Of a DNA stretch of 64,000 nucleotides, positions 46,790-56,241 are shown piece by piece. The notes under the pieces are model-generated. The model had not been told where the DNA came from. It searched no databases and worked only from the letters and a program-made list of their open reading frames with translations. The DNA is from CAWBRY01 sp963791295. GTDB lineage: Bacteria > Bacteroidota > Bacteroidia > Chitinophagales > Chitinophagaceae. The position numbers and the translations under genes were made by a program. Location of the stretch: contig CAWBRY010000001.1 of the NCBI GenBank assembly GCA_963791295.1, forward strand, positions 372,001 to 436,000, in the 5' to 3' direction. Position 1 is the first letter of the stretch. The number at the start of each line of letters is the position of its first letter.

Positions 46790-47924
46790 TTATATGATAG
46801 TTGGGGCAGGCTTTGCGGGAGCCGTATTGGCCGAGCGTTTGGCAAGTCAGTGCGACAAGAAGGTAATTGTTGTAGATAAGAGACCGCATCTTGGCGGAAA
46901 TACTTACGACTACTATAACCAGGATGGAATTCTTGTTCACAAGTACGGACCGCATATTTTCCATACTAATTCTAGTGAAATTTTTAATTACCTAAGTCAA
47001 TTTACATCATGGCGTCCTTATGAGCACAGAGTATTGGCAAGCGTGGATGGGTTGCTGGTTCCCATTCCTATCAACTTAAATACAATTAATAACCTGTATG
47101 GCATGCAATTGAATTGCTCTGAGGTAGAGGAATTCTTAAAATCTAAAGCTGAACATCATGACCGTGTGGTTACTTCAGAAGATGTGGTGGTTACCAAGGT
47201 AGGACGAGAGTTATATGAAAAGTTCTATAAAGGTTATACAAAGAAACAATGGGGATTAGATCCTTGTGAACTGGATGCGTCGGTTGCCGCTCGAATTCCT
47301 ACCCGTAGCAACCGCGATGACAGGTATTTTACCGATATCATCCAGGCTATGCCTCTGCACGGATATACGAGACTATTTGAGAACATGCTTTCACATCCAA
47401 ACATCAGTCTGTTGTTGAATACTGACTATAAAAATGTTGATGATATTATACCATATGATCAAATGATTTATACGGGACCGGTGGATTATTATTTTGATTA
47501 TTGTTACGGCAAGCTTCCGTACCGGTCGCTTGAGTTCAAATTTGAAACCTTGGATATTCCGGTTTCCCAACCCTGTGGTACCATTAATTACCCCAATGAA
47601 CATTTATATACGAGATCGACAGAGTTTAAGTATCTCACGGGACAAAGGCATGATAAGACTACTATCGTGTATGAATACCCTAAATCAGAGGGTGATCCAT
47701 ACTATCCAGTCCCCCGTAAGGAAAATGCGGAGCTTTATAAGAAATACCAGCTAAGAGCTTCCGAGATAAAAAACGTCTTTTTCACAGGGCGACTAGCCAC
47801 CTACAAGTATTACAATATGGATCAGGTTGTCGCCCAATCCCTGTCATTATTCAAGCGGATCAGTGGAATTAACGAAAAGGAAAAACATGTCAACGGACAT
47901 AAGTTTACGGCAGCCCGGTCTTGA
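46782..47924 (+). CDS. glf: UDP-galactopyranose mutase
   Basis: A 380-residue flavoenzyme converting UDP-galactopyranose to UDP-galactofuranose. Motifs: FAD-binding MIVGAGFAGAVLAERLA (about 5-21), VHKYGPHIFHTNSSEIF, FYKGYTKKQWGLDP, ARIPTRSNRDDRYFTD (substrate-binding Arg), EYPKSEGDPYYPVP and GRLATYKYYNMDQVVAQSL at the C-terminal FAD site. Length is normal. I chose the ATG at 46782; ATG 46770 is possible. It overlaps both the transferase gene before it and the GH1-RmlD gene after it, which makes a tight operon for galactofuranose or a related sugar. Confidence 0.93.
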   Translation: MFDYMIVGAGFAGAVLAERLASQCDKKVIVVDKRPHLGGNTYDYYNQDGILVHKYGPHIFHTNSSEIFNYLSQFTSWRPYEHRVLASVDGLLVPIPINLNTINNLYGMQLNCSEVEEFLKSKAEHHDRVVTSEDVVVTKVGRELYEKFYKGYTKKQWGLDPCELDASVAARIPTRSNRDDRYFTDIIQAMPLHGYTRLFENMLSHPNISLLLNTDYKNVDDIIPYDQMIYTGPVDYYFDYCYGKLPYRSLEFKFETLDIPVSQPCGTINYPNEHLYTRSTEFKYLTGQRHDKTTIVYEYPKSEGDPYYPVPRKENAELYKKYQLRASEIKNVFFTGRLATYKYYNMDQVVAQSLSLFKRISGINEKEKHVNGHKFTAARS

Positions 47925-50031
47925 AATCTGGGGAGGAATAGAATCTACGATCAATAGGATTGGTGACCATTTTAACGATCAATTGGATCAGTCAGGCCAT
48001 TATTGGAGAGACGGAGACATTGAAAGATTCGCAGCCCTGGGCATAAAAAAAATAAGATACCCCGTACTTTGGGAAAGGCATCAACCCAATCTCTACAAAG
48101 ACATTGACTGGACATGGATCTCAGGGCAACTGGCTACTTTAAAAATATCCGGCGTCACTCCGATCGCGGGACTGCTTCATCATGGCAGCGGACCTTCATT
48201 TACCCAGTTAGACGATCCGAAGTTTCCATCATTATTGGCACAATTCGCAGGCAAAGTAGCAGCCCGCTTTCCAGGGCTGGAATATTATACGCCCGTTAAC
48301 GAACCACTTACTACCGCGCGGTTTAGTGGTCTTTACGGCTTATGGTACCCACATGGTAAAAGTGACACAGGCTTTGTCACCATGCTGTTAAACCAGGTGA
48401 AGGGTATCATCTTATCCATGCAGGCAATTCGCAAGATAAATCCCAACGCAAAACTTATCCAAACCGAGGATCTCTCTTTTACTCACAGTACCCCATCGCT
48501 GAATTACCAGGCTTTTTTTGAAAACCACAGGCGTTGGCTGACCTACGATCTGCTTTGTGGACGAATGAACAAGGACCATATAATGTGGAACTACATGATC
48601 GAATCAGGAGTGAAAGAAAGAGAGCTTAAGTTTTTTGAACAAAATAGTTGTCCACCTGATATAATGGGATTCAATTACTACGTAACATCTGAAAGATTTC
48701 TGGACGAGAATATATGCAACTATCCTGAATCATTGCACGGAAGTAACGGCAGGCATCGATATGTGGATACGGAAGCAATCAGATGCGGCAAGCATCTGGG
48801 AATTACCAAACTTATCTCGGAAGCCTGGCACCGTTATCATCTTCCCATTGCAATCACTGAATGTCATCTTGGTTGTAGCCGTGAGGAACAACTTCGCTGG
48901 ATCAATGATATTTGGCAAGGGGCCATTCAATCATTAGCGATGGGTATTGATGTAAAAGCTCTTACTGCCTGGTCTTTGCTCGGGTCCTATGACTGGAATA
49001 GCCTGCTTACCCGTCGCGATCGATATTATGAGAGCGGCATATTCGATAATTCAAATTTTCGACCCCGTGCTACCGCCTTAGCCAAACAGGTGAAAGCGTT
49101 AGCGAATAAAGATGTCTATGATCATCCTGTCCTGGACCAGCCAGGTTGGTGGGCTAAGAGTTGTGGCAAATTTCTTGTGCCACACAAAAAATCTTCGCCG
49201 CTCTTAATCATTGGCAAAACGGGTACGTTGGGGAGTGCATTTGTGCGTATTTGTGGGGAAAGGTCGATCTCATGTATAGCATTGGGTAGAGACGATATCA
49301 ATATATCCGATAAAACCGCAATCCGAAAAATTATCGAAATGCACAAACCCTGGGCAATCATCAACGCGACCGGCTACGTGGATGTTGATGAAGCGGAGAA
49401 CAACCAGGAGCAATGTTTCTTAATAAATATGTACGCACCGGAACTAATGGCAGGCGTTTGCCATGAAACCAATGTGCGGTTCGTCACTTTTTCTTCAGAC
49501 CTCGTTTTTGATGGCAATAAACAGCATCCTTATGTAGAAGGCGATAGTGTAAAATCCCTAAATGTCTATGGGTCAAGCAAAGCAAGCGGAGAAAAACTCG
49601 TTAGACGCATCAACGCGGAATCTCTTATCATTCGGACAAGCAGCTTCTTTGGCCCCTGGGATACATACAATTTCGCGCACCGGGTCATTCAAAGTCTAGA
49701 AAATGGACAAACCGCGATGGTCGCAAAGGATGTGATCATTTCACCGACTTACATTCCCGATTTGGTAAATAAATCGCTCGATCTTTTAATCGATGAAGAA
49801 ATTGGGACCTGGCATATATCAAATGATGCCAGTCTTAGTTGGTTTGAATTTGCGGAACAAATAGCTGACCGGGCGGGATTTGAAAAAAAGAACCTTATCC
49901 CAAAATTGGCCACGGAAATGAATTGGAAAGCTCGCAGACCTCTTTATAGTCCGCTTCAGAGTTGCAGAGGTATCAAATTACCTAATTTGGACAGTGCTTT
50001 GGAACGATATTTTCATAAGCAAATCGCTTAA
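47887..50031 (+). CDS. GH1-like glycosidase domain fused to an RmlD-type dTDP-4-dehydrorhamnose reductase domain
   Basis: A 714-residue two-domain protein. Residues 1-420 resemble family 1 glycosidases: acid/base Asn-Glu in YTPVNEPLTTARFSGLYG (about 133-150), a second Glu in IAITECHLG (about 320-328), and FNYYVTSERF. Residues 435-714 are RmlD-like: LLIIGKTGTLGSAFVRICG, AIINATGYVDVDEAENNQEQ, SSDLVFDG, YGSSKASGEKLVRR (Tyr-x-x-x-Lys) and HISNDASLSWFEFA. The start at 47887 overlaps glf by 38 nt. It may synthesise or remodel a deoxysugar-containing glycan; the coupling of a hydrolase and a reductase is unusual. Confidence 0.85.
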   Translation: MSTDISLRQPGLEIWGGIESTINRIGDHFNDQLDQSGHYWRDGDIERFAALGIKKIRYPVLWERHQPNLYKDIDWTWISGQLATLKISGVTPIAGLLHHGSGPSFTQLDDPKFPSLLAQFAGKVAARFPGLEYYTPVNEPLTTARFSGLYGLWYPHGKSDTGFVTMLLNQVKGIILSMQAIRKINPNAKLIQTEDLSFTHSTPSLNYQAFFENHRRWLTYDLLCGRMNKDHIMWNYMIESGVKERELKFFEQNSCPPDIMGFNYYVTSERFLDENICNYPESLHGSNGRHRYVDTEAIRCGKHLGITKLISEAWHRYHLPIAITECHLGCSREEQLRWINDIWQGAIQSLAMGIDVKALTAWSLLGSYDWNSLLTRRDRYYESGIFDNSNFRPRATALAKQVKALANKDVYDHPVLDQPGWWAKSCGKFLVPHKKSSPLLIIGKTGTLGSAFVRICGERSISCIALGRDDINISDKTAIRKIIEMHKPWAIINATGYVDVDEAENNQEQCFLINMYAPELMAGVCHETNVRFVTFSSDLVFDGNKQHPYVEGDSVKSLNVYGSSKASGEKLVRRINAESLIIRTSSFFGPWDTYNFAHRVIQSLENGQTAMVAKDVIISPTYIPDLVNKSLDLLIDEEIGTWHISNDASLSWFEFAEQIADRAGFEKKNLIPKLATEMNWKARRPLYSPLQSCRGIKLPNLDSALERYFHKQIA

Positions 50032-50040
50032 TCATTTCTT

Positions 50041-51246
50041 ATGCCAGGAAATAAATTCATGTTTGCCACTGGTATGGAGAACAGTTATCCCACTATCAAA
50101 TTACCAGATGGAAAGACTAAGCGTATTGACGAGATGTCTAAGGCAGGTCACTATGATCATTGGAAGCAAGACCTGGAACTTGTCCGGGAATTGGGAATCG
50201 AGTTTTTCCGCTATGGGCCACCTTACTATTTGGTCCATCGAAATCCAGGCCGCTACGACTGGGAATTTACAGATCAAACGTTCAATAAATTAAAGGAACT
50301 TCGGATAACACCCATCGTGGATTTGTGCCATTTCGGCGTCCCAGATTGGTTAGGGAATTTCCAGAATCCTGAGTTCCCGTTTTTTTTCTCGGAATACGCA
50401 AGATCATTTGCGGAAAGGTTTCCGGATCTACAATTATATACTCCCGTCAATGAAATTTTTATTGCAGCTATGTTTTCGGCCCAGTATGGGTGGTGGAACG
50501 AATGTCTGCAATCGGACAAGACCTTTGTGAATGCGTTAAAGCTTCTTTGCAAGGCGAATGTAATGGCCATGCAGGCAATTCTTGAAGTGCAACCCGCGGC
50601 GACCTTTATCCAAAGTGAATCTTCTGAATATTTCCATGCAATGGACCCGCTAGCCCTACCGCTGGCGCGATTTCTTAATCAAAAAAGGTTTTTGTCGCTT
50701 GACCTCACATACGGTTATCCATTGAATGTTACCATGTACAATTATCTTTTGGATAATGGCATGACGGCTAAAGAGTATACCTGGTTTACCAAAAACCAGG
50801 TCAAGGCCAGATGTATTATGGGTAATGATTATTATGTTACAAATGAGCACCTGGTTTTTCCTTCAGGCCATACCCAGGCTGCTGGTGAGATTTTCGGTTA
50901 CTATGTAATTACCAATCAATATTACAAGAGGTATAAACTGCCAATTATGCACACAGAAACCAATCTTAAAATGCCGGCGAGCAAAGAATGGTTACTCAAG
51001 CAATGGGCAAATGTGCATCGTCTCAAACACGACGGAATACCGATCATTGGCTTTACATGGTACAGTCTGCTACATCAAATTGATTGGGATTCTGCACTTC
51101 GAAATGATGCCGGTAACATTAATGAGCTTGGGTTGTTTGACCTGGACAGAAACATAATGCCTGTCGGGGAAGCTTATAAAAATTTGATCAATAACTGGAA
51201 GGACGTGCTGAATGAGGAAAGTTTTGGTCTTACTTTCCAAAATTAA
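50041..51246 (+). CDS. Family 1 glycosidase-like protein
   Basis: A 401-residue TIM-barrel protein. It has RELGIEFFRYGPPYYLVH near the N-terminus, acid/base Asn-Glu in LYTPVNEIFIAAMFSAQYGW (about 135-154), FMGNDYYV-like MGNDYYVTNEH and a second Glu in PIMHTETNLKMP (about 300-311). It is shorter than canonical beta-glucosidases and lacks the NEP and ENG forms of their motifs, so activity needs testing. It is similar in layout to the N-terminal half of the upstream fusion and starts 9 nt after it, which suggests a tandem duplication in the same operon. Confidence 0.8.
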   Translation: MPGNKFMFATGMENSYPTIKLPDGKTKRIDEMSKAGHYDHWKQDLELVRELGIEFFRYGPPYYLVHRNPGRYDWEFTDQTFNKLKELRITPIVDLCHFGVPDWLGNFQNPEFPFFFSEYARSFAERFPDLQLYTPVNEIFIAAMFSAQYGWWNECLQSDKTFVNALKLLCKANVMAMQAILEVQPAATFIQSESSEYFHAMDPLALPLARFLNQKRFLSLDLTYGYPLNVTMYNYLLDNGMTAKEYTWFTKNQVKARCIMGNDYYVTNEHLVFPSGHTQAAGEIFGYYVITNQYYKRYKLPIMHTETNLKMPASKEWLLKQWANVHRLKHDGIPIIGFTWYSLLHQIDWDSALRNDAGNINELGLFDLDRNIMPVGEAYKNLINNWKDVLNEESFGLTFQN

Positions 51247-51248
51247 TT

Positions 51249-51455
51249 CTAGCGGGTAAAGATGACATCTTCCTTTATTACGTCTGCTGTAAATTTAGAA
51301 AAGAGTTCTGAACCATCCAGGATTTGCTTGTTCTTTTGACCAATGCCAAATGCATATTGGGGTGGGGTTACGCTAAATGGAATCGTTTCGTTCCTTCTCA
51401 CCTTTTCACGATTTAAATTCTTTTCTGCCACAGGAGTAGATTCTTTTTTCAGCAT
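51249..51455 (-). CDS. Small hypothetical protein
   Basis: A 68-residue frame with an ATG at 51455. It is rich in Lys, Glu and Asn, and contains IPFSVTPPQYAFGIGQKNKQ (about 25-44). It has no signal or membrane segment. It is tail-to-tail with the GH1-like gene, 2 nt apart. No family recognised; coding is plausible but not certain. Confidence 0.4.
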   Translation of the reverse strand: MLKKESTPVAEKNLNREKVRRNETIPFSVTPPQYAFGIGQKNKQILDGSELFSKFTADVIKEDVIFTR

Positions 51456-51574
51456 AAAATATTTTTAAGAATTGGATCAATTTGTATGCCTCAATTTAGG
51501 ATTTTACGGGCCTGTACGATCAAAATTTCATGTCTTTTTTCGGGGAATAAAATCTACAAATCCCATTCGCTTGA

Positions 51575-51943
51575 TCAGGCTACTAAATCCCTCTGCAGAC
51601 ATTTCGTTACCAGCTCCAAAATTTCCCGAATATCAAAAGGCTTTTCTAACGCGGCGCAAGCTTTATAGTCGTTGTAGCCTTCCAAAAATTGGGGAGTTGC
51701 AGACATTAATACTATTGGAACATTCTTATAGGGTCCTTCCTGAATGATTAGACACAGCTCGCGACCATCCTCATTGTTCAATCTCACGTCCATAAAAATC
51801 AGATCCGGACATAAATGGTATAGCTGTGTAAACAACTTATGCCTGCAATCTGCGATATGTACCTCATGCCCCTTTAATTTTAGGACATGCCCTAATATCT
51901 CCAGCAACGATGCCGAGTCATCAGCAATTAATATCCTTGCCAT
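51575..51943 (-). CDS. Single-domain response regulator (REC)
   Basis: A 122-residue receiver. ILIADDSASLLEILG gives the acidic pocket (Asp8, Asp9), LIFMDVRLNNEDG gives phosphoacceptor Asp52, VLMSATPQF gives Ser81, and AALEKPFD gives Lys101. It has no output domain. No kinase gene is adjacent, so it is an orphan. It resembles the regulator at 36944 in overall design and could share the same hybrid kinase. Confidence 0.85.
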   Translation of the reverse strand: MARILIADDSASLLEILGHVLKLKGHEVHIADCRHKLFTQLYHLCPDLIFMDVRLNNEDGRELCLIIQEGPYKNVPIVLMSATPQFLEGYNDYKACAALEKPFDIREILELVTKCLQRDLVA

Positions 51944-52180
51944 ACCCGTAAGTTTTAAAATAACCCAAGGTATTAGACGAAGTCACAGGACTGGATCTAT
52001 GGGCTAGTGAAGAAAAATAAAGGTAGGGGTTTTCTAGAAATCCAAAAATGACTGAAGCCTGAGGCCGCATCCGCTTTGATGTGCCTTGGCCTCTTTTTTG
52101 ATCCTGTCTCGAAAACCATCGCAAATGGCACGCCATAACAGGAATACAGGTGACGCAAACTTACCTGGTAAATAATTCTT

Positions 52181-54832
52181 ATGCCTTCGTTAGAAAAGTA
52201 CCGAAAAAAGCGGGTATTCAGACGAACGCCGGAACCAACCGGCGGTACGGCAGGCGAAAATGTACTGCACTTTGTAGTTCAAAAACATCAAGCCTCGCAC
52301 TTGCACTACGACTTTCGCCTTGAAATTCGGGGCGTATTGAAAAGTTGGGCTGTCCCAAAAGGTCCTTCCACTGACCCATCACTGAAACGGCTGGCAATGC
52401 TTGTCGAAGATCATCCATTTGATTACAAAGATTTCGAAGGCATAATTCCTAAAGGTAATTACGGTGCAGGCGCTGTCATAATCTGGGATCAAGGAACATA
52501 TGAACCTGCAGAAGCGGCGCCATCGAAAGAAGCCCAGGAAAAATCGATGCTGAAGCAATTTTACGGCGGCGCCATTAAAATTATCATGCATGGCAAAAAG
52601 CTCAAAGGTTCTTTTACTCTTAGCAAACTCCCTGAGCGGGGTGATAATAGCTGGTTACTAACCAAGGGAAATGATAAGTATGCAAAGAAAACCGATATAA
52701 CGAAAAAAGACAAATCTGTCGTTTCTGGACTATCGATAGAGAACATGGTTGATAATCCAAGTGCCAGGGAATGGCAAAGCAATCGTAAGATTTCTAAAAA
52801 CAAAGTTCTGCATTCGAGCACTGCCAGTAGTAAATCGAATAAAGGTAAGAGGGCACGTATGCCCTCTAGGATAAGGCCCATGCTTTGCACATTAACTAAA
52901 GAGCCAATTGATAATCCAGCCTTTCTGTATGAAATAAAGTGGGACGGCTACCGAATCATTTCTTACGTCAGTGACAACAAAATACGAATGGATTCAAGAA
53001 GCTCTTTGAACTATACCAACAGGTATCCCGAAGTCGCACGAGCCTTAACAGCATTGAAACATGAAGTTGTACTCGACGGTGAAGTTGTAGTATTTAACGA
53101 GCACGGCTTGCCCGATTTCGACGCATTGCAGAAATACAATGGGCATTCCACTCCAATTCATTATTGTGTTTTTGATATTCTATGGAAAGATGGTTACAAC
53201 CTAATGGGAATACCATTAAACGAGCGCAAAGCAATATTGAAAGAATTGGTGGCTAATAATGATGTTTTGCGATTTAGTGAATCCTTTGAAGATGGCCCTG
53301 CCCTTTATGAACAGATGGTACAAAGGAATCTGGAAGGGATTATAGCTAAAAAGAGAGATAGTATTTATGTGGAGGGAGATCGAGGAAACAAGTGGCTGAA
53401 GACGCCCACGCGAAAAAGGCAGGAATTTGTCATTGGTGGGTGGGCTGAATCAGATAAGGTTCGTTCATTCAAGTCTCTATTATTTGGAGCCTATAATAAT
53501 GGAAAGCTTGAATGGATCGGCCGTTCAGGAGGTGGATATAAAGTAAAGGAAATGCCTGGCATACTGAAACAATTAAAAAGTTTAGAAATAAAGTCCTCTC
53601 CCTTTTGCAATCCCGTACTCGACACAAAGGGAGCTATCATGCATTGGGTGAAGCCCGAACTTGTTGCCAACTTTGAATTTGCTACCTGGACCAAAACCGG
53701 GCGTATACGAAAGCCTGCAACTTTTCTAGGTTTCCGAAAGGATAAAAAGGCAAAACAGGTTTTTCGTGAAGTGCCTAAGGCCGTTGACAAAGTGGAGCAA
53801 CAGATTGAAAAGAAAGAAACCCATCCCACCAAACCAAAAATCAGCTATAAAAAGAAGGCGGAAAAAATTTTTGCGAGTAAGGACAGTAACTGGAAAGTGC
53901 TGGAGAAAAAAAAGCCTGAATTTAAAGAAGAGTTTGATCTTGGTGATTGCACTATTACTTTATCGGACGTCGAAAGGCCCATCTGGAAAAAGATACCAAA
54001 GGCAAAACTCATTGAATACTATCATTCAATTTCCAAATTCATTCTTCCACACTTAAAAAACAGGCCACTATCACTTCTCGTAAAGCCTAATGGAGCACTG
54101 GCACCAGGCTTATACATTAAAGATATGGAAGGTCGTCATCCGGATTGTGGCCAAATATTTACCGATCTGCGTAGACACCCCAAGCCTGGTAAACGAAACC
54201 AGATCGATTATCTAGTTTGTAATAATGAAGCTACATTGTTATATATGGTCAACCTCGGCTGCATAGATATTAATCCTTGGATGTCCCGAACCCAAAGCCC
54301 TGAGCAGCCCGACTTTATCAATATCGATTTGGATCCCACCGATGATGATTTTGCCAAAGTAGTTGAGACAGCATTGGCTGCAAGGGATGTGCTGTCCAGA
54401 TATAAATTGAAATCTTTCGTCAAGACAAGCGGAAAGACAGGAATGCATATTTATATTCCTGTTACAGACATAACTTACGGTCAGGCCCGACATTATTCCG
54501 AACTGCTAGGGAAAGCCATTCATGAAGTAGTCCCTGGAATAACCACGACTGAGATCAGTAAAGATTTACGTGGTAACAAAGTACTGATAGATCCTTCTCA
54601 AAATGATTATGCCGATACCCTGGCATCTCCGTACAGCGCTCGGCCCAACCACATACCCACGGTATCTACTCCCCTGGATTGGAAAGAAGTCAGTAAAACG
54701 CTAGATCCTTCAGATTTCACAATACATAGTATTGGAAAACGCCTTTCTTCCAAAGGCGATCTATTTAATGGAGTATTAAATGAAACAATCAGGAGAAAAA
54801 ACAAAGCATTCTTAGAAACATATATTTCTTGA
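52181..54832 (+). CDS. ligD: Multifunctional DNA ligase D (LigD)
   Basis: An 883-residue protein with three enzyme modules in the order phosphoesterase, ligase, polymerase. The 3'-phosphoesterase (about 1-150) has the metal/catalytic His cluster QKHQASHLHYDFRLEIRG (His36, His40, His42, Asp44) and VPKGPSTDP. The ATP-dependent ligase (about 230-530) has the nucleotidyl Lys in YEIKWDGYRI (about 250-259). The primase-polymerase (about 590-880) has NIDLDPTDDDF (Asp-x-Asp near 712) and KTSGKTGMHIYIPV. LigD repairs double-strand breaks with Ku; no ku gene lies in this window. It is a lone gene with a predicted terminator after it. Confidence 0.93.
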   Translation: MPSLEKYRKKRVFRRTPEPTGGTAGENVLHFVVQKHQASHLHYDFRLEIRGVLKSWAVPKGPSTDPSLKRLAMLVEDHPFDYKDFEGIIPKGNYGAGAVIIWDQGTYEPAEAAPSKEAQEKSMLKQFYGGAIKIIMHGKKLKGSFTLSKLPERGDNSWLLTKGNDKYAKKTDITKKDKSVVSGLSIENMVDNPSAREWQSNRKISKNKVLHSSTASSKSNKGKRARMPSRIRPMLCTLTKEPIDNPAFLYEIKWDGYRIISYVSDNKIRMDSRSSLNYTNRYPEVARALTALKHEVVLDGEVVVFNEHGLPDFDALQKYNGHSTPIHYCVFDILWKDGYNLMGIPLNERKAILKELVANNDVLRFSESFEDGPALYEQMVQRNLEGIIAKKRDSIYVEGDRGNKWLKTPTRKRQEFVIGGWAESDKVRSFKSLLFGAYNNGKLEWIGRSGGGYKVKEMPGILKQLKSLEIKSSPFCNPVLDTKGAIMHWVKPELVANFEFATWTKTGRIRKPATFLGFRKDKKAKQVFREVPKAVDKVEQQIEKKETHPTKPKISYKKKAEKIFASKDSNWKVLEKKKPEFKEEFDLGDCTITLSDVERPIWKKIPKAKLIEYYHSISKFILPHLKNRPLSLLVKPNGALAPGLYIKDMEGRHPDCGQIFTDLRRHPKPGKRNQIDYLVCNNEATLLYMVNLGCIDINPWMSRTQSPEQPDFINIDLDPTDDDFAKVVETALAARDVLSRYKLKSFVKTSGKTGMHIYIPVTDITYGQARHYSELLGKAIHEVVPGITTTEISKDLRGNKVLIDPSQNDYADTLASPYSARPNHIPTVSTPLDWKEVSKTLDPSDFTIHSIGKRLSSKGDLFNGVLNETIRRKNKAFLETYIS

Positions 54833-54869
54833 TCTAAAATTCCCAGTTCTGGGTGATCCTCAAAATAAA

Positions 54870-54895
54870 GAAACCGGAACGTAATCTCCGGTTGC
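54870..54895 (-). terminator. Rho-independent terminator of the PhyH gene (bidirectional candidate)
   Basis: On the minus strand the stem AACCGGA, six-base loop TTACGT region and TCCGGTT is followed by TTCTTTATTTT. It lies between the convergent ligD and PhyH genes. The T-rich tail favours the minus strand; the plus side lacks a good T tract. Confidence 0.6.
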
Positions 54896-54925
54896 GATAC
54901 TAATACTTGGCTCAAGCGTATTAAT

Positions 54926-55909
54926 CTACCATTTTTCCAAACCTAATAATCTTTTACCAAGTTTATTTAGTTTAGCAGTGCCATATTTCTTTTGTTCCCA
55001 TTTGCGGGGGTCACCAGGAAAGGCGTAGCCTTCGGGTGCGATCCTGTCTTTCCATGAATTGATCCGCCATTGACGCAACGGCTCGTTATTTTCTTCAGCA
55101 GGCATCATTGAAATATATTGTGCAATTCGAACCTTATTGCTGCTCATGTTGGGTCGTATGCCGTGTGGCTGCAGGCTATTAAAAATCAACAGGTCGCCTG
55201 CTTCCATTCTCACTTTTACTAATTCAAATCCGGTTGTATCAGGTTTAAAACGGTCACGGTCTTCGGGCTGCGTCAATTTCCATATATCATAATCGCGAAA
55301 TAATTCAGGAATACATTGAAAGCCGCCCATATTTTCATCCTCCTGATCAGCCAGCGCCAAGACACCTTGTACATTGACAGGTTTTGTTTCGGGGTCGTAA
55401 TCCCAATGAATAAAGCCTTTATATTCAAAACCAGGTTTTATGGGAAAATTAAGATTTGCCCTGTCAATTGTTACCCATAATTTGTCTGTCCCCCAAATAT
55501 CTCTAAACGCATCATATACCTTTTGTGTCATGCGATTATCCCATAGGTGCTGATTGTTATAAACTTCAACCATTCCTGTATTTGTCAATTCTTTCATTTT
55601 CATTTCTGCTCGTGGCGGCGCGTACCATGTGTCTGGATTATTGGGGTCTTTTTCTTCAAATTCCCATAAAAAATTTGCAGTAGCCAATGCCTGTTCCCTC
55701 GGAACCGCATTTTTAATTACAATGTATCCGTTGGCAACCCAAAAATTCCAATCCGCTTCACTTAACACACGAAGTGGCTCACCGTTGCTTCGGTCATTCA
55801 ATTTAGTAGCGCTGCTTTTTGCTGTTGAAGGATTGCCGGGAATATTCTTATGGGCATTGTCCGGCTGCATTGTAGGTATCATTGTTGGTACCATTGTTTT
55901 TTGTTCCAT
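54926..55909 (-). CDS. Phytanoyl-CoA dioxygenase (PhyH) family protein
   Basis: A 327-residue Fe(II)/2-oxoglutarate-dependent oxygenase. The metal-binding facial triad is His168 and Asp170 (FIHWDYDPETKPVN) and His249 (LIFNSLQPHGIRPN), with Arg252 as a likely 2-oxoglutarate ligand. The N-terminal 45 residues are low-complexity, rich in Thr, Pro, Met and Asn. Substrate unknown; PhyH members hydroxylate lipids, halogenated or secondary metabolites. Divergently transcribed from an AraC regulator 332 nt away, which may control it. Confidence 0.85.
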   Translation of the reverse strand: MEQKTMVPTMIPTMQPDNAHKNIPGNPSTAKSSATKLNDRSNGEPLRVLSEADWNFWVANGYIVIKNAVPREQALATANFLWEFEEKDPNNPDTWYAPPRAEMKMKELTNTGMVEVYNNQHLWDNRMTQKVYDAFRDIWGTDKLWVTIDRANLNFPIKPGFEYKGFIHWDYDPETKPVNVQGVLALADQEDENMGGFQCIPELFRDYDIWKLTQPEDRDRFKPDTTGFELVKVRMEAGDLLIFNSLQPHGIRPNMSSNKVRIAQYISMMPAEENNEPLRQWRINSWKDRIAPEGYAFPGDPRKWEQKKYGTAKLNKLGKRLLGLEKW

Positions 55910-56241
55910 ATAGCAATATTTAATGTTTAAAATAGAAATCAGTTAAGGAGCATTGCTTTTGACTTTTACTGCACCAACCCATCTCATTCCTATGTTTGCA
56001 GCCTATTGCCCCTCTATCATTTCTTTTTGACAATGTGTTGTTCTTAGTGCGTAACAACGGTTCTGTACTTATTGCAGGTAAGAGATTTATAGTATGGCTT
56101 TTCTTTAGCATGGCAACCTGTCTTTAATAACCCAAAAATAGCGTTGGGTTGAGGGGTCAATCAACATCTGCAATGGCAGAAGTTTGTTCTACATTGATAT
56201 ATTTTGGTATTTTTATGCGAAATCCAGCAAAATAAGCGCAA
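55910..56241. other. Intergenic region between the divergent PhyH and AraC genes
   Basis: About 330 nt with no recognisable gene or RNA. It should contain both promoters and possibly the operator for the AraC regulator. A minus-strand frame at 55920-56111 has atypical composition and is probably not coding. Confidence 0.5.

Noticed and set aside
55920..56111. Minus-strand frame of 63 codons upstream of the PhyH gene
   Set aside because: Composition is unlike the neighbours and it covers the expected divergent promoter region.
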